A stretch of 14,692 bases of DNA from CAYGAW01 sp964492135. GTDB lineage: Bacteria; Chloroflexota; Anaerolineae; UBA7937; B3-Chlor. The notes under the pieces are model-generated. The model ran no database searches. It had not been told where the DNA came from and saw only the letters and a program-made list of their open reading frames with translations. The position numbers and the translations under genes are program-made. Positions 1-7,458 of this stretch are shown here, piece by piece (within the stretch, counting starts at the first letter, position 1; every line of letters begins with the position of its first letter). Where the stretch lies: positions 1-14,692 of the forward strand of contig CAZBJW010000095.1 in NCBI GenBank assembly GCA_964492135.1, in the 5' to 3' direction.

Positions 1-2
1 TG

Positions 3-644
3 CTTGCTCCGGTCATGGGCGACTGGTTCAACACCGGCCTCGTGGCCGTGCCCTTCGACCTGGATGAGGCGAACCACATCCTGGACGAGGCCGGCTACGT
101 GGACAGCGACGGCGACGGGATCCGCGAGGACGCCGACGGCAACCCGCTGGAGTACCGCCTCTATGCCGAGGAGATTGGCACCTATGCCCGTGCCATAGAG
201 ATCATCTCCGATGGCCTGGCCGAGATCGGCATCTCGGCGCCGCCCGCTCTGATGGACGGTGACGCGCTGTACGATTTCCTCGCCCCGGATTGGGACTTCG
301 ATATGATCTACTGGGGCTGGGGGTGGGACCCGGACCCCGACTTCGCCGTGTCGTGCTTCACGTGCATCCAGGCGGAGGCGGGCGGCCTCAGCGACTGCGG
401 CTACTGTAACCAGGACTTCGACGCGATATACCACGAGCAGGCCCGCACCATGGATCGCGAGAAGCGCCGTGAGTTGATGTGGGAGGCGCAGGAGATCCTG
501 TTCGAGGATCGCCCCTACATCATGATTGCCTACATTCCGACGATCCAGGCCTGGCGCAGCGACCGCTTCACTTTCACTGACCTTTCAGCGGGAGATGTTC
601 TCAGAAAGTGGACCCTCGTGAAAGACCCTCAGCCCGTACAGTAG
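3..644 (+). CDS. Peptide ABC transporter substrate-binding protein, C-terminal part (5' end outside window)
   Basis: Extracytoplasmic solute-binding protein of family 5 (DppA/OppA type), which captures peptides or similar solutes outside the membrane and delivers them to the permeases encoded just downstream. The reading frame is open to the left edge, so the signal peptide and N-terminal lobe are missing and about 213 residues remain. The family is seen in the pattern DLDEANHILDEAGY, followed by a DSDGDGIRED loop that resembles a calcium-binding loop, then GWGWDPDPDF, and a late segment FEDRPYIMIAY typical of the C-terminal lobe. Two CxxC pairs (codons at 354/363 and 396/405) stand close together and could form disulfides or bind metal. 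It is the first gene of the operon and is separated from the permease gene by a strong hairpin. The ligand cannot be read from the sequence. The neighbouring peptidases favour peptides. Confidence 0.9.
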   Translation, partial: LAPVMGDWFNTGLVAVPFDLDEANHILDEAGYVDSDGDGIREDADGNPLEYRLYAEEIGTYARAIEIISDGLAEIGISAPPALMDGDALYDFLAPDWDFDMIYWGWGWDPDPDFAVSCFTCIQAEAGGLSDCGYCNQDFDAIYHEQARTMDREKRRELMWEAQEILFEDRPYIMIAYIPTIQAWRSDRFTFTDLSAGDVLRKWTLVKDPQPVQ

Positions 645-663
645 CGCTGAACCACTCAACATT

Positions 664-694
664 CGGTCGGTCCGGCAGGAGGCCGGACCGACCG
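664..694 (+). promoter_or_regulatory. Intercistronic stem-loop after the binding-protein gene
   Basis: A perfect 13 bp inverted repeat (left arm 664-676, right arm 682-694) closes a 5-base AGGAG loop. It starts 19 bases after the stop codon of the binding-protein gene and ends 19 bases before the permease start. No T-tract follows (next bases are GCTTCC), so it is not a standard Rho-independent terminator. Known parallels are the hairpins after malE and other binding-protein genes, which protect the upstream mRNA and lower expression of the membrane genes. That role here is inferred. Confidence 0.8.
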
Positions 695-713
695 GCTTCC
701 AAGTGAGGTGCCT

Positions 714-1727
714 ATGCAGCGGAGCGAATACCTGATCCGCCGCACCTTTTTCGCACTGGCCACCCTGGCCGTGGTCGTCGTTTTCAATTTCCTTCTCTTC
801 CGCATTCTGCCCGGCGACCCGGTCAAAGCGATCATCCGCAGTCCGCGGCTAACGGCGGAAGCGCGGGAGAAGCTCAGAGTCGATTTTGGGCTTGATAAAC
901 CGGTCTTCTTCGATGGCGGGCGGCTGAGGGAAGGAGATGTGGTGGGAGCATTCGACACGCAGTTCACCGCCTACGTGCGTGCTCTGCTGCACGGCAACCT
1001 GGGCATCTCCTTCCGTAGCCGTCGGGACGTGGCCGAAGTGCTGGCGGAACGGGTGTGGCGCACCGTAGTGTTGGTGGCCGGCGCTGAAACGCTGTCCTTT
1101 ATTTTCGGCATGGCATTGGGATCGGTGTGCGCATGGCGGCGTGGCACTCGGCTGGAGATGACGATCCTATTGTGGGCGCTGTTCAGTTGGGGACTACCCA
1201 ACTTCTTTCTGGGCATTGTCCTGCTCCTCCTGGCCCGGGGCCACTTACCTGTCGGCGGTATGGTTGTTCCTGGCCTCAAGCCAGAGGCCGGGCTCGTCTA
1301 CTGGGTCGACGTGGGGAGGCACCTCATTCTACCCACGCTCACCATGGCCATCGTCTACACCAGTTCCTATGTCCTGATCATGCGCAGCAGCGTCGTGGAG
1401 GTGCTGAGCGAGGACTACATTCTGACCGCCAAAGCCAAGGGCTTGAACACCTTCCAGATTCTGCGCGACCACGCGCTGAAGAACGCCATGCTGCCCGTGG
1501 TGACCATGGTCGCACTCAACCTGGGCTACACGGTCGGGGGGGCTATCCAGGTGGAGACCGTGTTCTCCTGGCCCGGTATCGGCCGGCTGATGTACGACGC
1601 GGTGCAGTTGCGGGACTACCCGGTTTTGCAGGGCGTGTTTCTGCTCCTGGCCGTCAGTGTCATCGCAGCGAATCTACTGGCCGACATCCTGTACTCGGTG
1701 CTGGACCCGCGGGTGAAGCCGGAATAG
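714..1727 (+). CDS. dppB: ABC transporter permease, DppB/OppB type
   Basis: Inner-membrane permease subunit of a peptide-type ABC importer, expected to pair with the next gene product to form the channel. It is about 337 residues, the usual family length. The N-terminus has the family's Arg-rich start followed by a membrane helix (about residues 11-30) ending in ILPGDP. Several further hydrophobic segments follow, and the cytoplasmic EAA loop that docks the ATPase is at about 239-261 (AKAKGLNTFQILRDHALK). The C-terminus ends in the typical LDPRVKPE. I chose ATG 714 because GAGG at 705-708 lies 5 bases upstream. An in-frame GTG at 708 overlaps that ribosome binding site and is less likely. The gene symbol is by family only and the true substrate is unknown. 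Confidence 0.93.
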   Translation: MQRSEYLIRRTFFALATLAVVVVFNFLLFRILPGDPVKAIIRSPRLTAEAREKLRVDFGLDKPVFFDGGRLREGDVVGAFDTQFTAYVRALLHGNLGISFRSRRDVAEVLAERVWRTVVLVAGAETLSFIFGMALGSVCAWRRGTRLEMTILLWALFSWGLPNFFLGIVLLLLARGHLPVGGMVVPGLKPEAGLVYWVDVGRHLILPTLTMAIVYTSSYVLIMRSSVVEVLSEDYILTAKAKGLNTFQILRDHALKNAMLPVVTMVALNLGYTVGGAIQVETVFSWPGIGRLMYDAVQLRDYPVLQGVFLLLAVSVIAANLLADILYSVLDPRVKPE

Positions 1728-1741
1728 AGAGAGGCGTGACT

Positions 1742-2674
1742 ATGGAGCAATTCAAAGGAATCTGGCGCACCTTCCGACGCAGACCGATGGGCATGGTTGG
1801 GGCGTTGATGCTCCTCTCCATGGTATTTATCGCCATCTTTGCCCCCTGGCTGGCCCCTTACGATCCCAAAGCAGCGATAGATGTCAAACCCGAGGACCTC
1901 CTGGCCCCACCGGATGCTCAGCATCTGCTCGGCCGGGACGACGCGGCCAAGGATGTGTTGAGCCAGCTGATTTATGGTGCACGGGTCTCGCTGACTGTTG
2001 GTTTCGCCGCATCCTTCATGTCCATGTTCATCGGCACCGTAGTTGGCCTGGTGTCTGGCTACTATGGAGGACGTATCGGCAACGCCTTGATGCGGCTGGT
2101 GGACTTCCTGCTGGTGATTCCCAGCCTACCGCTGATGCTGGTGTTCATCTCCATCTGGGGGCGGGGTCTGTGGAAGATCGTTCTGGTGATCGGTATTCTG
2201 GGTTGGACCTTCAACGCGCGGCTGGTGCGCTCGCAGGTGCTTTCAATCAAGGAGCGTCAATTCGTCCTGCGCGCCCGAGCGCTCGGTGCGGGCAACCTTC
2301 GCATCATTGCCCGCCACGTCTTTCCCCAGGTGCTGCCACTGATCCTCGCCGAGGCGGTGCTGAGCATCTCCGATGCCATCATAGCCGAATCGTCGCTCAG
2401 TTTCTTGGGCCTGGGTGATCCCATGCTGGTCAGTTGGGGCATGATGCTCAACTTTGCCTTCGAGCGAGCCATCAGCCGCATGGCCTGGTGGTTCTTGTTG
2501 CCGCCTGGCTTTGCCATCGTCTGGGTCAGTGTGGGGCTGATCATGATGGGGAATGCACTGGAGGAAATCGTCAATCCGAGGCTCAAGACCCATCACCTCT
2601 TTGACCCGCGGCGCATGGTAGCGCTGATAGGAGGAGCGAGGCCAAAAGTGGAGGCTGAGGGAGCAGTGGAGTAG
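1742..2674 (+). CDS. dppC: ABC transporter permease, DppC/OppC type
   Basis: Second membrane subunit of the peptide importer, about 310 residues. Visible family marks are an N-terminal cytoplasmic stretch with FRRRPMGMVG, a first membrane helix at about 20-37 ending in FAPWLAPYDP, then the HLLGRDDAAKDVLSQLIYGAR segment. The EAA loop is at about 178-199 (ARALGAGNLRIIARHVFPQVLP), followed by ESSLSFLGLG and a last helix ending NPRLK. The start is ATG 1742, with GAGAGAGG (1727-1734) 7 bases upstream. The same frame stays open far upstream into dppB, but that part reads as noise and is not protein-like. The gene follows dppB by 14 bases. A tail of about 28 residues (THHLF...GAVE) past the family's usual end is poorly conserved in style. 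Confidence 0.93.
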   Translation: MEQFKGIWRTFRRRPMGMVGALMLLSMVFIAIFAPWLAPYDPKAAIDVKPEDLLAPPDAQHLLGRDDAAKDVLSQLIYGARVSLTVGFAASFMSMFIGTVVGLVSGYYGGRIGNALMRLVDFLLVIPSLPLMLVFISIWGRGLWKIVLVIGILGWTFNARLVRSQVLSIKERQFVLRARALGAGNLRIIARHVFPQVLPLILAEAVLSISDAIIAESSLSFLGLGDPMLVSWGMMLNFAFERAISRMAWWFLLPPGFAIVWVSVGLIMMGNALEEIVNPRLKTHHLFDPRRMVALIGGARPKVEAEGAVE

Positions 2675-2679
2675 AGGAG

Positions 2680-3639
2680 ATGGTAATACTCGAAGTGCGG
2701 AATCTCTCCGTCAACTATCTCACCGACGAGGGTACCGCGTTATGCGCCGTGGACGACGTGAGTTTCAGCCTGGAGCAGGGACGATCGCTGGGGCTGGTGG
2801 GGGAGAGTGGGTGCGGCAAGACCACGGCCATGCTCGGCGTCCTCCGCTTGCTTCCCGCCGAAGGACGTATCATCTCTGGCGAGGTTCTGTACGAGGGGGT
2901 GGATCTCCTTCATCTTTCCGAGCGCGAGATGCGGAAGTATCGCTGGAGCAGGATCTCCATCGTCTTCCAGGGAGCGATGAACGCCCTCAACCCGGTGCGC
3001 AAGGTTGGCGATCAGATCGCTGAACCGATCATGCTCCACGAGTCGATGGACAAGAGGGCGGCCCGCAAACGGGTGGACGAGCTGCTCGGGATGGTGGGGA
3101 TCACCTCGGAGATGGCCAAGCAGTACCCTCACCAATACAGCGGCGGGATGCGCCAGCGGGCCATGATCGCCATGGCCCTGGCCTGCTCACCCAATATCCT
3201 CATCGCTGACGAACCCACCACCGCCCTGGACGTCATGATACAGGCTCAGATCCTTGACCTGTTGCAGAAGCTGCAGAAGGAATTGGAGTTGTGCATTATC
3301 TTGGTGACCCATGATCTGGGTGTGGTGGCCGAGATCTGTGACGATGTGCTGGTCATGTACGGCGGCAAGACGGCCGAGTACGCCAGCGTAGACGTCATCT
3401 ACAATGAATCGCTGCATCCCTATACTCAGCGCCTCCTAGAGGCCTTTCCCGACGTTGACAACCCTGCCTCGACGCTGGCCTCTATCCCCGGCTACCCTCC
3501 CCTGCTCGATGCCTTGCCACCCGGTTGCCGTTTTGAGCCCCGCTGCCATCGCAAGAAGGATATCTGTGCTGTGAAAAGCCCTCCGTTGCTGGCGGTCAAT
3601 CCCGGTCACTATGTCGCCTGTCATCCAGACAAGGGTTGA
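2680..3639 (+). CDS. dppD: Peptide ABC transporter ATPase, DppD/OppD type
   Basis: Cytoplasmic ATPase that helps power the peptide importer, 319 residues. Motifs visible in order: Walker A GESGCGKT (41-48), Q-loop Gln97, ABC signature YSGGMRQR (153-160), Walker B ILIADEPT (173-180) and switch His211. The C-terminal oligopeptide/dipeptide extension begins near LHPYTQRLL (245) and carries Cys283, Cys289, Cys297 and Cys314. The same cysteine set in DppD relatives is reported to hold a [4Fe-4S] cluster, so one is likely here. The start codon is 5 bases after the dppC stop. AGGAG touches the ATG directly, so the working ribosome binding site is probably GTGGAG at 2667-2672 inside the end of dppC, which suggests translational coupling. 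Confidence 0.95.
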   Translation: MVILEVRNLSVNYLTDEGTALCAVDDVSFSLEQGRSLGLVGESGCGKTTAMLGVLRLLPAEGRIISGEVLYEGVDLLHLSEREMRKYRWSRISIVFQGAMNALNPVRKVGDQIAEPIMLHESMDKRAARKRVDELLGMVGITSEMAKQYPHQYSGGMRQRAMIAMALACSPNILIADEPTTALDVMIQAQILDLLQKLQKELELCIILVTHDLGVVAEICDDVLVMYGGKTAEYASVDVIYNESLHPYTQRLLEAFPDVDNPASTLASIPGYPPLLDALPPGCRFEPRCHRKKDICAVKSPPLLAVNPGHYVACHPDKG

Positions 3640-3643
3640 TTGA

Positions 3644-4645
3644 ATGGCACAAGAAGCTGCTCACGATAACATCGTTCTGGAAGTCAGCAATCTGCGCAAG
3701 CTCTTCTCCGTCTCAAGGGGCATCGTGGGTACCTTGCTCATCAGACCTCAGCGCCACGTCCATGCTGTGGACGGAGTGAGCTTCTCCATCAGCCGCGGCG
3801 AGATCCTGGGCCTGGTAGGAGAGTCGGGCTCGGGCAAGACCACTACAGCCTTGTGCGCGCTGGGGCTGATCGAACCCACCGAGGGCGAGATCCTGTTCAA
3901 TGGCCAAAGCGTCCCGGCAATGGTGCGCAGCCGAGAGCGACGAAGTCTGCGGCAGCGAATGCAGCTCATCTTTCAAGACCCCTACGAATCCCTCAACCCG
4001 CGACAGACCGTCTTTGCCACCGTAGCCGAGCCAGTAGAAGTACACCGGCTGACCAGGCGCCGGGAGGAAAAGGTCGAACGCGTGAAGGCGGCCCTGAACG
4101 CTGCTGGTCTGAAGCCTCCCGAGACCTTCTTCTCACGGTATCCGGAAGACCTCTCGGGCGGTCAGCGCCAGAGAGTGGTGATCGCGGGGGCGTTGGTGCT
4201 GAACCCGGAACTGCTGGTGGCGGACGAGCCTGTTTCCATGCTAGACGTTTCTATTCGGGCTGAGATCCTCAACCTGCTGCGCCAGTTGCGCGACGAGCGC
4301 AGCATCACCATTCTCTACATCACCCACGACCTGGCCACGGCGGCGTATTTCACCGACCGGGTAGCGGTGATGTACCTGGGTACGATTGTGGAGATCGGCC
4401 CCACCAAGACGGTGTTGAGCGATCCCCGGCATCCCTATACCGAGGCCCTCCTCTCGGTGATCCCGGTTCCCAATCCCCGCCGCCGGCGGAAGCGGATGAT
4501 CCTTGTGGGCGAAACGCCCAACCCCATTGATCTACCGTCTGGTTGCCGTTTCCACCCGCGTTGTCCGGAGGCCTCTGACCAATGCTCTCAGACTGAGCCA
4601 CAACTCCGCACCGTGGGTCCCGACCACCAGGTGGCTTGCCTGTGA
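3644..4645 (+). CDS. dppF: Peptide ABC transporter ATPase, DppF/OppF type
   Basis: Second ATPase of the importer, 333 residues, expected to form a heterodimer with the preceding ATPase. Walker A GESGSGKT (59-66), Gln111 in FQDPYESLNPR, signature LSGGQRQR (170-177), Walker B LLVADEPVSMLD (190-201) and switch His228 are all present. The C-terminal oligopeptide domain (HPYTEALLSVIP at 263-274) carries Cys301, Cys307, Cys314 and Cys332, a cysteine pattern like that of its partner. The start is 4 bases after the dppD stop, with a modest AAGGG (3631-3635) upstream. DADEPVSMLDVS-type Walker B wording (Val-Ser instead of Thr-Thr) is the usual difference between DppF and DppD and supports the assignment of which is which. 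Confidence 0.95.
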   Translation: MAQEAAHDNIVLEVSNLRKLFSVSRGIVGTLLIRPQRHVHAVDGVSFSISRGEILGLVGESGSGKTTTALCALGLIEPTEGEILFNGQSVPAMVRSRERRSLRQRMQLIFQDPYESLNPRQTVFATVAEPVEVHRLTRRREEKVERVKAALNAAGLKPPETFFSRYPEDLSGGQRQRVVIAGALVLNPELLVADEPVSMLDVSIRAEILNLLRQLRDERSITILYITHDLATAAYFTDRVAVMYLGTIVEIGPTKTVLSDPRHPYTEALLSVIPVPNPRRRRKRMILVGETPNPIDLPSGCRFHPRCPEASDQCSQTEPQLRTVGPDHQVACL

Positions 4646-4649
4646 GTCC

Positions 4650-4670
4650 ATACCGATAGGGGCTCGGTAT
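4650..4670 (+). promoter_or_regulatory. Intercistronic stem-loop between ATPase and carboxypeptidase genes
   Basis: A perfect 7 bp inverted repeat (ATACCGA / TCGGTAT) around a 7-base TAGGGGC loop begins 4 bases after the dppF stop. It is not followed by a T-run, so a full terminator is unlikely. It may protect or trim the mRNA 3' end of the transporter part, or partly attenuate the carboxypeptidase gene 31 bases downstream. The structure is seen; its role is inferred. Confidence 0.5.
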
Positions 4671-4701
4671 TCAATTCTCCGCGCAGGTAGCGAAAGGAGC
4701 C

Positions 4702-6078
4702 ATGATTGCCATGCAATTCGACGATGTCCTTGACATCATCCACGATGTCCCCGACTATCAGGTCTTCCTCACGGTAGACGAACTGAAATCCAGCACGCAC
4801 CAATTGGCGAACAGGCATCCCGACACTGTGGAGACCCTGCTCATCGGCCATTCGCGACTGGGCGATCCCGTCGAGGCCATCAAAATAGGCAATGGACCCA
4901 GGAAGGCGCTGCTCTTTGCCATGCCCCACCCCAGTGAGCCCATCGGTAGCATGACGCTGGAGTATTGGTCGGTTCGGCTGGCAGAGGACGACGCGCTGCG
5001 GGAGTCCTTCGACTATACCTGGTATTTGATCAAGTGCATCGACCCCGACGGCACCCGCCTCAACGAGGGCTGGTTCAAGGGGCCATTCTCGATAGAGAAC
5101 TATGCTCGTCACTATTACCGCCCGCCTGCTTTCCAGCAGGTGGCATGGACCTTTCCCATAGACTACAAGACCCTCCACTTCCACGACCCGCTCCCCGAGA
5201 CGCAGGCTCTGATGGCTTTGATCCAGGAGGTGCGGCCCAATCTCATGTATTCACTGCACAACTCGGACTTTGGCGGAGTGTACTTCTACATCTGGGATGA
5301 GGCGCCGCCGTTGTACGAGCCGTTTCACAAACTGGTCGAAAGTCAGGGCCTGCCCCTGCACCTGGGTGAGTCAGAGATGCCCTATGAGACGGAGTACGCC
5401 AGCGCCATCTACAAGGATTCGTCGATTGCCGCTGCATACGACTACCTCGAAGAACAGACAGACACCGATCCGGCCGAGATCATCAAGGGCGGCACGCTCA
5501 GCTTTGAGTATGCCCGGAAGTTCTGCGATCCTTTCACCCTGATATGTGAAATGCCCTGCTTCTATCACCCAGAGATCAACGACACCTCGGCGTCAGATAT
5601 GGTGCGCAGAGACGCGATTCTGCAAGCGGTAGAAGAGACCAGAGAGAACGTTGGCTTCATGCAAGGGCTGTACGACGCCGTGAAGAGCGAACTGACCCTG
5701 CCTTCGCCCTTCCGTGACGCGATTGAGGAGACCTTGAGGACTTCGCTGGCAGAACTGGCCGCCCAGGAGAACTGGGCGCGAACAAACCCCACGACGTCTG
5801 AGATAGCCACGGTGGCGCAGAAGTTCGACAACTTGGTGATCGACAGATTCTACCGGCTTCTTGGCCTGGGCATGTTTGTTCGCATGCTCGATGCCCAGAT
5901 CGCAGCAACGGGCGAATCACCGTCGCTGTGCTCCGCACGCGAGGCAGCCAAGGCCGACTTTGACGCACGCAGTGCTGCTCTGGAGGCAGAACTAGACTAT
6001 ATCGTGGTACCTATCCAGAAGCTGGTGCGCGTGCAATTGGGGAGTGCGCTGCTGGCGGCAGATTACGCTGCCGGGTGA
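4702..6078 (+). CDS. M14-type zinc carboxypeptidase, apparently cytoplasmic
   Basis: Metallopeptidase expected to remove C-terminal residues from peptides, or to act on related amide bonds, using one zinc. About 458 residues. The M14 zinc ligands are visible as HPSE (His76, Glu79) and His186 in YSLHNSDFGG. The general base is most likely Glu283 in LICEMPCF. No signal peptide is seen at the N-terminus (MIAMQFDDVLDIIHDV), so unlike many M14 enzymes it should work inside the cell, presumably on peptides brought in by the transporter before it. Residues from about 300 to the end form a largely helical extension of unknown role, longer than a minimal M14 domain. AAAGGAG (4693-4699) is only 2 bases from ATG 4702 and 11 from ATG 4711, so the start could be three codons later. 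Substrate unknown. Confidence 0.85.
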   Translation: MIAMQFDDVLDIIHDVPDYQVFLTVDELKSSTHQLANRHPDTVETLLIGHSRLGDPVEAIKIGNGPRKALLFAMPHPSEPIGSMTLEYWSVRLAEDDALRESFDYTWYLIKCIDPDGTRLNEGWFKGPFSIENYARHYYRPPAFQQVAWTFPIDYKTLHFHDPLPETQALMALIQEVRPNLMYSLHNSDFGGVYFYIWDEAPPLYEPFHKLVESQGLPLHLGESEMPYETEYASAIYKDSSIAAAYDYLEEQTDTDPAEIIKGGTLSFEYARKFCDPFTLICEMPCFYHPEINDTSASDMVRRDAILQAVEETRENVGFMQGLYDAVKSELTLPSPFRDAIEETLRTSLAELAAQENWARTNPTTSEIATVAQKFDNLVIDRFYRLLGLGMFVRMLDAQIAATGESPSLCSAREAAKADFDARSAALEAELDYIVVPIQKLVRVQLGSALLAADYAAG

Positions 6079-6127
6079 CTGGCACAGCTCAAGGCGGTAA
6101 TGCGGGGCGATGACGGCCGGGCTGCGG

Positions 6128-7351
6128 CTACACGCTTGAGGTGTCTACTGCGCCCAGTTCCAAAGCCAACGCCACGTACCCCAACAGACCCTCGGCCAAC
6201 ATGTCCAGAGGCACGCTCTCCCCAACGGTGTGCAGCTTGTCCGCCTCGGCCGGACCAAAGCCTATCGTAGGCACCCCGGCCTGCATGAGGTGACCACCGT
6301 CGGTGGCGAAGTTCCAGATGACCACGTCCACCGGACGAGACAACGCGTCGGTGAGCACCTGCTGCCCCTTCTGCACCAGCGGGTGGCTGGCGTCCAGCCC
6401 GTAGGAGGGAAACACAGCCGGGAAGCTCTCGGTGCGACCAGTATAGGTGCGGAGGTCGCGGGTGTGCAACAGAACCTTGCCTTGGCTGCCCTCTACCTCG
6501 GCCAGGCACTCTTCGAGCATGGGCTGGAGCTGAGCCAAGACGTCGTTCACCGTCTCGCCAGGCACGTTTCGCCAGTCGAGGTGTACTCGGGCTGCCCCTG
6601 GAACGACGTTGCTGCTTCGCTGATCCGTCTGGTAGAGCGTTGGGGCCACAGTAGATGGGCCAAAGGTCTCATCCGGGATCACAGGCAGAGTCTCCAGGCG
6701 CTGTATGAAGCGAGCTAGGACCGAGTGAGGGTTCACGCCTTCGCCCGGCACACTGGCGTGCACCGACTTGCCGCGCACCTTGACGACCAGTTCTACTCTG
6801 CCGCGGTGCCCGCGGGCCAACTGATTGCTGGTGGCCTCGCCGACGACAGCGAGGTCAGGGCGGACAGCCTGGACGAGCTTTTGAGTGCCCAGCCCGCCCA
6901 CTTCCTCCTGCACCACCGCCGCTAAGTACAAGTCGCCTGCAGGGCGTAGCCCCTGGTGAGACAGCACGCCCCCGGCGTAGATCATGGCGGCCAGCGGTCC
7001 CTTCATGTCGGCCACGCCGCGACCCCACAGCCGCCCGTCGTGGAGCTCACCGCCGTAAGGAGGATAGGGCCAGTCCTTGGGGTCGCCGGGGTCCACGTGG
7101 TCCATGTGACCGTTGAACATCACCGCGGCACCTGTGCCCTCCCCCTTCAGTAGGCCCGCGACATTGCCCCAGTCATCGACCCATACTTCGTCGTAGCCGA
7201 GGGACTCCATCTCAGCGCGGATCAACTCTGCGACATCCCGTTCCTCACCTGGGAGACTAGGGGTCTGCACAAGCCGCTGGCAGAAAGAGATCAACTGATC
7301 GACATACCGCTCGCTGAGATGCGACAGACTTCGTCTGACATCGTCGTTCAT
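6128..7351 (-). CDS. M20-family metallopeptidase/deacylase (ArgE/DapE/YgeY-like)
   Basis: Two-metal amidohydrolase of the M20 family, about 407 residues, expected to cleave a dipeptide or an N-acyl amino acid in the cytoplasm. The full set of catalytic residues is visible: GHMDHV (His82, Asp84), GRGVADMKG (Asp115 bridging), QEE (Glu149 base, Glu150 ligand), GEATSN (Glu172 ligand) and a C-terminal LHTVGE (His374). The dimerisation domain follows RGHRGRVEL (about 180-188). The wording GRLWGRGVADMKG and RGHRGR recalls the YgeY/ArgE branch. I chose ATG 7351, with AGGAG 9 bases upstream. The frame is open back to a GTG at 7462 overlapping the rocD stop, but those 37 residues are not family-like. 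It lies downstream of rocD on the same strand, about 107 bases away. If its substrate is an N-acyl-ornithine it would feed RocD, but this is only a suggestion. Confidence 0.88.
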   Translation of the reverse strand: MNDDVRRSLSHLSERYVDQLISFCQRLVQTPSLPGEERDVAELIRAEMESLGYDEVWVDDWGNVAGLLKGEGTGAAVMFNGHMDHVDPGDPKDWPYPPYGGELHDGRLWGRGVADMKGPLAAMIYAGGVLSHQGLRPAGDLYLAAVVQEEVGGLGTQKLVQAVRPDLAVVGEATSNQLARGHRGRVELVVKVRGKSVHASVPGEGVNPHSVLARFIQRLETLPVIPDETFGPSTVAPTLYQTDQRSSNVVPGAARVHLDWRNVPGETVNDVLAQLQPMLEECLAEVEGSQGKVLLHTRDLRTYTGRTESFPAVFPSYGLDASHPLVQKGQQVLTDALSRPVDVVIWNFATDGGHLMQAGVPTIGFGPAEADKLHTVGESVPLDMLAEGLLGYVALALELGAVDTSSV

Positions 7352-7458
7352 AGCCTCAATCTCCTGCGTGCCTGCGATAAGTGGTGGGGAATACCAGCAT
7401 GCGCCGACAATGCTTGCATGCAGAGGAGAATCGGAGGAGCCAACCACTCTGGGGCAAC

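Noticed and set aside
1127..1741. Long open frame extending dppC upstream across dppB
   Set aside because: It overlaps the well-supported dppB gene in another frame and reads as Arg/Pro/Gly-rich noise typical of GC-rich shadow frames. Family similarity begins at ATG 1742, which has a ribosome binding site.
6079..6127. Possible bidirectional terminator between the convergent M14 and M20 genes
   Set aside because: Only short imperfect GC-rich pairings and no T-run on either strand, so there is no supportable terminator.
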